Assembly: GCA_015493425.1 (NCBI GenBank)
Contig: WGDG01000072.1
Coordinates: 1-5,242 of the forward strand
Direction of reading: 5' to 3'
Length of the DNA: 5,242 bases
Source of the DNA: Sulfurovum sp.
Lineage (GTDB): Bacteria > Campylobacterota > Campylobacteria > Campylobacterales > Sulfurovaceae
Shown here: piece by piece, positions 1 to 5,242 of the stretch
Layout of the letters: the number at the start of each line of letters is the position of its first letter
How positions within the stretch are numbered: the stretch's first letter is position 1
Notes under the pieces: generated by a model
Databases searched by the model: none
Seen by the model: only the letters and a program-made list of their open reading frames with translations
What the model was told of the DNA's origin: nothing
Made by a program: the position numbers and the translations under genes

Positions 1-23
1 CAGTACGCTCTACAAAGAAAGCG

Positions 24-2603
24 TCAATACTTCTCCAGTGGGTCGTAACGTACCACGGTCGCTTCTGAGAAGTTGGGTACATCATCATAGGTAAATACTG
101 CATAGTATTTTTCTTTGTCGAAAGAGCCGAAGTTGTCGTAAGTCCAGGTGTCCTTGCCACCGTAAAGCTTTACGCCGTCCATGAAGTGGCGCGGCGGATG
201 GAAACTGTTACGCACGACATAGTAGCCTTTGAGTGCTTCGTCATCGACCTTGTCCCAGGTGAGTTTGATCATTTTTTTCTCTTTGCTTATCTGAACATGC
301 TCGACAGGTGCGACAGGATGACGGCGCTTTGGAATGTACTTGACCACCAGTTCGGCATCATCTGCCCATTCGGTAATGCGGTTTTTCGCCCCCAGTGCAG
401 AGGTCGGCTTGATGACAAGCTTGAGGGTTTTTCCCTCCAGGTGCATCTGGTCGAGTACCTGTTTGGAGAGGGTATCAAAGTTGAAGTACTGATACTCTTT
501 GGCATTGAGATCACTCTCCGCCACTTCATAACCGATGTATTCTATCTTCTCCCTATTCTTGATATCTTCGTAAGTACCTACCTCGTCAAGCTCCACCAGC
601 TCGACGTAGAAACGCACATCGGACTTCTTTTTGAAAACATTTTTGTTGCGGATGCGCAGGGCACACTGAATGATCATGGTTTTATCATGCTCAGGAAGCT
701 GTGAAAGGTCAAAGTTCAGATAACCGTACACCTTTTCGCCGTTTGCATCAAAGCCGCTTTTGAGCACATTCTCCTCTACGCCCTCTTTTGCAATGGTCGC
801 CCTCTCCTGTGTCGGGAGTTTGATTTTCTCGTTTTCAATGGTGTACGTGATGTCAAGCATCGGGCGGTAGTGGATACCGCCGCCAAACTTGCCGTACCCG
901 ATGTCAAACTGCATCATTTGGCTGTCTTCACCGTCTGGGAGGTATTTGGGGCCGTCAATACGGAATACCGCCTGCTTGTTGGTAATTTCCTCTTCAAGGA
1001 GCTGGCATTCACGCTGTGAAAACTCCCAAAAATTCCAAATGCCCTGTGTCAGCTGACGTGATTTGATCGCCTGGCCGATAATTCCCTTGGCTTTGGCATT
1101 TTCAATTTCATTAAAGTCACTGATCTCACTGAAGCTGCCGTGTTCGAGCAGACTCAGATCCCACTGTCCAAACTTTTCGATCTTTGCACCTACACGGTTC
1201 ATTGGGTAAAGGTAAAAACGTGCTGATTTGATGACAGCGTTGTCCGGAATGGAGCTGAGATCGAAACTGACCACGGAGTCGCAGATACCCTTGGATTTGT
1301 TGATACCCACAAAGAGCGAGTTGTTCCCAAAGTGGGAGCGGTTGGTCTCCTGTGTGTACTGCCCCACATATCCCGTACCCTCTTTGGTTGCAAAAAGGAA
1401 ACGGAAGAATTCATCTTCTGCCAGTGCGGTTCGTGCCTTGACCACCGGGGCAAATGCCGATTTGTAGCCGCTCTTTTTACTGACGGCACGAATGGTGTAA
1501 TTGTAGTTCGTCGAACTCTCAAGGTCGGTGTCGGTAAAGGTGTGATCCCCTGCGATCCCTACCCTTGTACGCTCGTCACAGGCATCCTTGTCTTTGGTAC
1601 TGCGGTAGATTTCAAAGAAAATATCGTCACGCTTTTCATATTTCCACACCAGTGTTACGCTTGTATCCGATACTGACTCTACACTGAATTCATCTACACG
1701 TCGCGGTGCATACTCGGAGAAGTTGACCACTTCGGAAAAGGTACGGATGAGTGCGGGAATGTTCTCGTGGACACTACTGCTCATACTCTTCATATAATCG
1801 GGAATGTTTTTCGTTCCCACTTCCACCACCAGGGCCTTGATACCGCGCGAATAGTAGTACTCGCGTCCGCTTCCGCTGATGAGTGCTGCAGGTGGTTTGC
1901 CGCGGTGAATGCCGTAGCGCCGTCCGGTGATTTTCTCGATCTCGTCGTTCATATTTGCAGCAATGACATTCATATCGGTGCCGTCGATCTCCGCTTCATG
2001 CTTGAACTTGTGCGCAGGGAAGAAGACGTTGCCCTGTGAGTGGTAGTCCAGCGCAATGGTGATGTTCTCGTGCGCATCGACAAACGCTTTGATAGCGCGT
2101 GTTTCGGCTTCGGAAAAGGGTTCTTCACCCCCGTAGACATTGGAGGATGTGTTACTGATCTTTTTAAACCCGATGGAGAAGTTACGGTTCAGGTCGACAC
2201 CGATGGTACCGTCATAGTTCTTCCTGCGGTTTTTTCGCCAGAAAGAGAAGTGTTTTCTTGAATACTCGTATCCGTCCGGGTTGAGACAGGGCACCATGTA
2301 GAGTGTCGATTCTTGAAGTGCCTTTTCCAGTACCGGGTTGACATCCTGGTTTTCAGCCACATGCTTAATGAACTCCAGTGCAAGCTCATGACCGATCCAT
2401 TCTCGGGCATGGATTGTACCGGTATAGAGCAGTGCCGGCTTCTCATCTGCCTTTTCGACCTCTTGAGAGATTTTGGCAAGGACAATATCGCGACCTTCGT
2501 ACGTTGTACCGATTTTGATGACTTCTATCAGGTCTGGATATTCCTTTTCCATTCTGTGCAGAAAGTCAAGACTCTCCTGATAAGACATATACTGGTTCTT
2601 CAT
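24..2603 (-). CDS. M14 zinc carboxypeptidase with Fn3-like and DNRLRE-like modules
   Basis: This is an 859-residue metallocarboxypeptidase expected to remove C-terminal residues from a peptide or protein. The M14 domain spans about residues 5-295. Zinc ligands are H65 and E68 (motif HARE) and H188 (DYHSQG). The general base is E261 (VVEVG). R67, R123 (FWRKN), N139 and R140 (VDLNRNF) match carboxypeptidase A R71, R127, N144 and R145, which hold the catalytic site and the free C-terminal carboxylate. Ungapped alignment back from E261 puts A240 where CPA has Tyr248 and R247 at specificity position 255. The rest looks like Fn3 (about 300-393), two DNRLRE-type beta modules (about 397-588 and 597-757) and a second Fn3-like module (about 762-855). 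There is no signal peptide: the N terminus is hydrophilic and leads straight into the catalytic domain. The start is supported by AAAGG nine bases upstream. It is the last gene of the apparent operon, 100 bases after the HhH ATP-grasp gene. The M14 call is secure; the order and limits of the C-terminal modules are less so. Confidence 0.94.
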   Translation of the reverse strand: MKNQYMSYQESLDFLHRMEKEYPDLIEVIKIGTTYEGRDIVLAKISQEVEKADEKPALLYTGTIHAREWIGHELALEFIKHVAENQDVNPVLEKALQESTLYMVPCLNPDGYEYSRKHFSFWRKNRRKNYDGTIGVDLNRNFSIGFKKISNTSSNVYGGEEPFSEAETRAIKAFVDAHENITIALDYHSQGNVFFPAHKFKHEAEIDGTDMNVIAANMNDEIEKITGRRYGIHRGKPPAALISGSGREYYYSRGIKALVVEVGTKNIPDYMKSMSSSVHENIPALIRTFSEVVNFSEYAPRRVDEFSVESVSDTSVTLVWKYEKRDDIFFEIYRSTKDKDACDERTRVGIAGDHTFTDTDLESSTNYNYTIRAVSKKSGYKSAFAPVVKARTALAEDEFFRFLFATKEGTGYVGQYTQETNRSHFGNNSLFVGINKSKGICDSVVSFDLSSIPDNAVIKSARFYLYPMNRVGAKIEKFGQWDLSLLEHGSFSEISDFNEIENAKAKGIIGQAIKSRQLTQGIWNFWEFSQRECQLLEEEITNKQAVFRIDGPKYLPDGEDSQMMQFDIGYGKFGGGIHYRPMLDITYTIENEKIKLPTQERATIAKEGVEENVLKSGFDANGEKVYGYLNFDLSQLPEHDKTMIIQCALRIRNKNVFKKKSDVRFYVELVELDEVGTYEDIKNREKIEYIGYEVAESDLNAKEYQYFNFDTLSKQVLDQMHLEGKTLKLVIKPTSALGAKNRITEWADDAELVVKYIPKRRHPVAPVEHVQISKEKKMIKLTWDKVDDEALKGYYVVRNSFHPPRHFMDGVKLYGGKDTWTYDNFGSFDKEKYYAVFTYDDVPNFSEATVVRYDPLEKY

Positions 2604-2635
2604 CGTTAGCAGCCTTTACGGTAGTGGTTTGAAAT

Positions 2636-2684
2636 AAAAAAGGGTTTTCCTTCTGTACCTGGAAGTCGGGGTACAGAAGAAAAA
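2636..2684 (-). terminator. hairpin plus T-run between the second ATP-grasp gene and the carboxypeptidase gene
   Basis: On the minus strand a perfect 10-bp stem (CTTCTGTACC, 2679-2670, with GGTACAGAAG, 2659-2650) closes a 10-base loop. It is extended by a U-G pair and four U-A pairs (2684-2681 with 2648-2645). Three C residues and then six T residues (2641-2636) follow. This resembles a Rho-independent terminator, but the CCC spacer and the A/U-rich base make it imperfect. I see no convincing promoter between it and the next start, so partial termination, or a processing or stabilising hairpin, that lowers carboxypeptidase expression relative to the ligases is the likeliest role. On the plus strand no T-run follows the stem. 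Confidence 0.6.
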
Positions 2685-2703
2685 ATCGGCGAAGTGTACA
2701 CCT

Positions 2704-4134
2704 TTAGAGCTTATCTTTGAATGATTTCCACTCTTTGAGCAGTTTTTTCATGAATTTTTCTTTAAACCAGGAGAACTCATCTCCAATCTTTTCGGGAGCG
2801 GTTTCAAGGGCATGTACCAGTTCGGCAGTATCAAACTTTTTCATGATCTTCTCTGCTTTCTTCTCACCAATACCCTCTACGGAAGTAAGCAGTTTTTTCA
2901 CTTTTTTCTCGGAAAGTTCAACAATGTTTTCCTGTGCTTCGCTTTGAGCAGCCTCGTCATTATCTTCATACTTGGGGTTTTTCTTTGCACTTACCTTCTC
3001 AATGGTCTTTCCATAGTTGTCTTGAAAATTCCACTTTTCGCTCGGCCACTCCTCTTTGGTTCGGGTATAGGTGTTGAGCATCGGGTATAGGCTGTCAAGC
3101 TCATGGAGGTACATTTCACCCTCTTCTGTCTCTTTTGTTTTTTTGTCAAGGAAAAAAGCGCCGTCGTAGCTTGGCGTATATCGTCCAAAGGTAATGTAAC
3201 GCAGGGTACGCAGCACACTTGCATCCATCTTGCCAAGCTCCTCCCAGTTGTAGAGAGGAATGTTTGGCAGAGGGAAGCGTCCGTTGGAGAATTTCCACAT
3301 CAGGTACTGCCCTATCCAGTCACGAATATATGGGAAGGCAGCAAAGGCTGTTGCACACTCGAGAATACGGTATTTGCCGTCTTCTCCTACAGCAACATCA
3401 CATGCCCAGTACTCGGCATTGGCCGCTTTGGAGACTTTGACGGCAAGGTCAAGCAGTTCTTTGGGAACATCCATATAGTCCATGCTTCCGCCTTGGCTTG
3501 TGTTGGTCAGCCACTCTCCTTTTGGCGGTCGTCTCCAGAAGGCGCACACCGGTTTGTGGCCGATGAGCATTACCCGCACATCCGCTTCCATCGGTACAAA
3601 GTCCTGCATGTAGATTGGGTGGTACTTTTTCTTCTCGAGCAGCTCTTTGGCCTCTTTGGCAGAATCTACCTTGTGGACAAAGTACCCGCCGTAGTTGGAG
3701 GGGCCGTAACTTTTTTTGATGATTTTGGGGTACTTCGTCTCTTCGATGAATTTCATCCCCTTTTCTCTGTCATAGAAAATATAGGTCTTGGGTACAGGGA
3801 TGTTATATTTCCATGCAAAACGGGTTACATTTTCTTTGGATTTGTTGGCAAACTGCGTATCGAGTGACGGAATGAACTGTACATGCGGCAGCTCTCTTGC
3901 AATTTCACGGAACGTCTCATATGCTGTGGCGGGAATGTTCCCGATGAGCACGTCAATTTTTTTGCGTTTGACTTCTCTGATAAAGCGGTCTTTGTCGTTC
4001 TTCCAGTGGTAGACAACTGTTTCGATTTTGTCCGGCCATCCTCTGAAATTGCTCTTGTCGAAAAATCTCAGTACGTGATCGAGGTAGAGCAGTCCGAGTT
4101 TTGGTAGTTTTTGCTGTTTATTCTTTTTGGCCAT
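2704..4134 (-). CDS. divergent ATP-grasp protein with C-terminal helix-hairpin-helix
   Basis: This is a 476-residue protein whose core resembles RimK-type carboxylate-amine ligases. A basic N terminus leads to a pre-grasp region (about 12-95) and the ATP-grasp fold (about 96-285). Visible motifs are the nucleotide-binding lysine pair K140/K141, the glycine loop near 142-150 (SYGPSNYGG), hinge MQDFV (176-180), DVRVM (185-189), WLTNTSQGGS (208-217), and the metal-binding pair D246 and E259. The usual Asn two residues after that Glu is A261 (sequence LECAT), and the Arg found in RimK and in the neighbour (WRTN) is L209. Residues about 286-380 match nothing I recognise. A charged linker leads to an HhH-like module (about 407-445, core VEGIGEKKAEKIMKKF), usually a DNA-binding or protein-docking element, and then a lysine-rich end. 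The start has AAGGAG six bases upstream. It is a paralogue of the upstream gene. It could be a ligase with altered chemistry or a non-catalytic partner. The fold is fairly sure; substrate and activity are unknown. Confidence 0.85.
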   Translation of the reverse strand: MAKKNKQQKLPKLGLLYLDHVLRFFDKSNFRGWPDKIETVVYHWKNDKDRFIREVKRKKIDVLIGNIPATAYETFREIARELPHVQFIPSLDTQFANKSKENVTRFAWKYNIPVPKTYIFYDREKGMKFIEETKYPKIIKKSYGPSNYGGYFVHKVDSAKEAKELLEKKKYHPIYMQDFVPMEADVRVMLIGHKPVCAFWRRPPKGEWLTNTSQGGSMDYMDVPKELLDLAVKVSKAANAEYWACDVAVGEDGKYRILECATAFAAFPYIRDWIGQYLMWKFSNGRFPLPNIPLYNWEELGKMDASVLRTLRYITFGRYTPSYDGAFFLDKKTKETEEGEMYLHELDSLYPMLNTYTRTKEEWPSEKWNFQDNYGKTIEKVSAKKNPKYEDNDEAAQSEAQENIVELSEKKVKKLLTSVEGIGEKKAEKIMKKFDTAELVHALETAPEKIGDEFSWFKEKFMKKLLKEWKSFKDKL

Positions 4135-4170
4135 ATAATACTCCTTGTTTGTATTTTAGTTTTGCGAAGA

Positions 4171-4258
4171 GAGGTTTCACTCGATGGCGACAAAGGTGCA
4201 CTCAACCCGTAGGGCGGCTCTGCCGTTTGCACCTGCCAGAGCTATCGAGTGAAACCTC
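4171..4258. repeat. 88-base nested palindromic element, REP-like
   Basis: Perfect 15-base inverted arms (GAGGTTTCACTCGAT, 4171-4185, and its complement, 4244-4258) enclose two further matched bases (4187-4188 with 4241-4242) and a second perfect 7-base stem (AGGTGCA, 4194-4200, with TGCACCT, 4228-4234). The core has two small adjacent hairpins, CCC-GTA-GGG (4206-4214) and CGGC-TCT-GCCG (4215-4225). The element starts eight bases after the ligase stop codon and ends 36 bases before the next start, so it fills most of the gap. No T-run follows on the minus strand, so it is not an ordinary terminator. A GTAG tetranucleotide (4209-4212) just before a GC-rich hairpin is a hallmark of REP elements mobilised by RAYT transposases; that identification is inference. 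In RNA it would be a stable barrier that could protect the upstream message. The repeat structure is certain; its family and role are not. Confidence 0.85.
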
Positions 4259-4265
4259 CGATATG

Positions 4266-5177
4266 CTATTTTTTCTTCTTTTTCTTTGTCTTGCGGTCGA
4301 TCAGGTCAACAATGAGGTCAATCTTGAGGTCGTTGAAGTCCAGTCCCATCTTCTCCTGCTCCGGTGTTGCAAAGGCTGGAATACCGTTGACTTCAAGAAC
4401 CACATACTCCTCGCGCTCGAGATCGTAGATAATGTCCACGCCGGCAATGTCCGTACCGCACACTTTGGCCGCTTTGATCGCGAGTTCAATGATCTCATCG
4501 TTTGGTTCACGTTTAAATACAGAGCCTCCGCTGGTGACATTGGTACGCCAGTCACTTTTACTTGCTTTTCTTCCGTAACATCCGACGAACTTCCCATCTA
4601 CAATGTCGACACGGAAGTCGGTGTTGTCATATTTGACGAACTTTTCAACATAGAAGAATCGCAGGTCGGTCTGGTTGAGAAACGGCAGAAGCATGTTGAG
4701 CGTCTCTTCATTTTCGATCTTTGTAAGGCCTACACCGCCCCATCCGTCAGTCGGCTTGTAGACCATCTTCTTCCACTTCTTCATAATGCGCTTGAGATGC
4801 TCGGTATCGTCACGGTGACAGAGCTGAAACTCCGGTGTTGCTACGCCGTTTTGCTGCAGCAGATAGGAAGTCTGGAATTTGTCTTCGGTGAGGGCAAAGG
4901 ACTCATAGGAGTTAACGGTCGGAATAACACGTGCAAGTGCCTGATACAAAAAGACCTGGTACTGTGTCTGCTCTCCGGCATTATAGGAGAAGAAGAGGTC
5001 AAGTTTGTCAACTTTGCGTTTGCCGTGATAGATATGCCCCTTCTTGGCTACAGCATGGCGCAGATTAATATCTGTTATCGTCTCGATGCCGCGCTCTTTG
5101 AGCCTTTCGACCATTTTCTCCTCGATCTTGTCACCGCCGCCGTTTTTGTACATCCACATTCCGATCTTTCTACCCAT
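4266..5177 (-). CDS. RimK-like ATP-grasp ligase (carboxylate-amine ligase)
   Basis: This is a 303-residue cytosolic enzyme of the ATP-grasp superfamily, expected to activate a carboxylate with ATP as an acyl phosphate and join it to an amine, as RimK does when adding glutamate to a C terminus. A pre-grasp domain (1-90) is followed by NSYESFALTEDK (89-100). Next come the ATP-binding K141 (VYKP), glycine loop DGWGGVG (144-150), hinge VEKFV (177-181), DFRVD (187-191), R203, R211 and N213 (WRTN), SGGS (216-219), and the complete metal-binding set D248 (AGVD), E262 and N264 (LEVNG). Length is close to that of RimK (about 300). The C terminus ends in six lysines before TAG. The start has AAGGA seven bases upstream. 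It is the first gene of the apparent operon. Its motifs align with those of the downstream ATP-grasp gene, which suggests duplication and divergence. Substrate and amino-acid specificity cannot be read from the sequence; other members of this group make peptides, cofactors or protein modifications. Confidence 0.92.
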   Translation of the reverse strand: MGRKIGMWMYKNGGGDKIEEKMVERLKERGIETITDINLRHAVAKKGHIYHGKRKVDKLDLFFSYNAGEQTQYQVFLYQALARVIPTVNSYESFALTEDKFQTSYLLQQNGVATPEFQLCHRDDTEHLKRIMKKWKKMVYKPTDGWGGVGLTKIENEETLNMLLPFLNQTDLRFFYVEKFVKYDNTDFRVDIVDGKFVGCYGRKASKSDWRTNVTSGGSVFKREPNDEIIELAIKAAKVCGTDIAGVDIIYDLEREEYVVLEVNGIPAFATPEQEKMGLDFNDLKIDLIVDLIDRKTKKKKKK

Positions 5178-5204
5178 TCGACCATCCTTGCAATTTAATC
5201 TCTT

Positions 5205-5229
5205 ATTTTACTATATTTTATTAAAATAT
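5205..5229 (-). promoter_or_regulatory. probable AT-rich promoter with a perfect inverted repeat
   Basis: Upstream of the first gene the minus strand carries overlapping -10-like hexamers TATAGT (5215-5210) and TAAAAT (5210-5205), about 30 bases before the ATG. Just upstream lies an inverted repeat of 8-base arms around one base (5213-5229, ATATTTTA-T-TAAAATAT), made only of A and T. No good -35 box is visible at 17-base spacing. The repeat could be an operator or simply the AT-rich promoter DNA common in low-GC bacteria. The -10 assignment is tentative. The remaining bases to the window edge show no gene. Confidence 0.4.
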
Positions 5230-5242
5230 CTTCAGAGAATCA

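Noticed and set aside
186..704. Plus-strand open frame of 172 codons, and smaller ones at 1767-2261.
   Set aside because: They lie wholly opposite the carboxypeptidase gene, whose catalytic motifs and modules are clear, and their translations match no family.
2586..2603. Alternative start of the carboxypeptidase at Met6.
   Set aside because: The first ATG has AAAGG at nine-base spacing; the region before Met6 offers only a weak GAAG. The choice does not change the domain content.
3103..3867. Plus-strand open frame of 254 codons.
   Set aside because: It is again in exact antisense register with the second ATP-grasp gene, has no recognisable domain, and is explained by codon bias on the coding strand.
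4171..4258. Reading the palindrome as a Rho-independent terminator or a tRNA-like gene.
   Set aside because: No T-run follows on the minus strand, and the core lacks an anticodon arm, T-loop and acceptor end. A repeat or mRNA-structure element fits better.
4266..4298. Frameshift or slippage at the A-rich end of the RimK-like gene.
   Set aside because: The stop directly follows the lysine codons, and the palindrome occupies the downstream DNA with no continued domain in another frame, so a normal end is simpler.
2704..5177. Assignment to the GAK system or another named ATP-grasp cluster.
   Set aside because: None of the other expected GAK partners (CofD-like or XXXCH proteins) is present, and neither ATP-grasp protein can be tied to that family from motifs alone.
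4101..5198. Plus-strand open frame of 365 codons covering the whole RimK-like gene and the palindrome.
   Set aside because: It starts at TTG inside the neighbouring gene and runs in exact codon register opposite the real ligase gene. It stays open there because the real gene lacks TTA, CTA and TCA codons. Its translation is cysteine- and valine-rich with no domain, while the minus strand carries every ATP-grasp motif.

Overview
The window holds three genes, all on the minus strand, which cover almost the whole sequence. In transcription order (high to low coordinates) they are: a compact RimK-like ATP-grasp ligase (4266-5177), a second, divergent ATP-grasp protein with a C-terminal helix-hairpin-helix (2704-4134), and a large M14 zinc carboxypeptidase followed by Fn3-like and DNRLRE-like beta modules (24-2603). 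The gaps are short (131 and 100 bases). Each start has a Shine-Dalgarno sequence at normal spacing, so this reads as one small operon of intact genes. There are no RNA genes, transposase genes or CRISPR repeats.

The organism is a bacterium with mid-range GC, about 45-50% by eye, lysine-rich proteins and AT-rich promoter DNA. Sulfur-oxidising Campylobacterota of the Sulfurovum/Sulfuricurvum type would fit, but that is an impression and no marker gene is present to settle it.

Non-coding structure is limited to three places. The gap between the two ATP-grasp genes is mostly filled by an 88-base palindromic element with perfect 15-base arms and a GTAG-plus-hairpin core that recalls REP elements. 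The gap before the carboxypeptidase gene holds a strong hairpin followed by a T-run, a possible attenuator or terminator. The DNA upstream of the first gene holds a perfect AT-only inverted repeat at the likely promoter.

Working model (inference): the ATP-grasp enzymes join an amino acid or peptide to a carboxylate, and the carboxypeptidase removes C-terminal residues. That would be a bacterial write/erase pair comparable in logic to tubulin glutamylases and deglutamylases. Two details support it. The RimK-like protein keeps all expected catalytic residues. The carboxypeptidase carries Arg at the position that sets side-chain specificity in M14A enzymes, which predicts a preference for acidic C-terminal residues. 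The second ATP-grasp protein has lost two residues usually needed for catalysis and has gained an HhH module, so it may be an adaptor, a regulator or an enzyme with changed chemistry. The carboxypeptidase has no signal peptide although its accessory modules are typical of exported proteins, so it may act in the cytosol beside the ligases. I do not recognise this combination as a named system.
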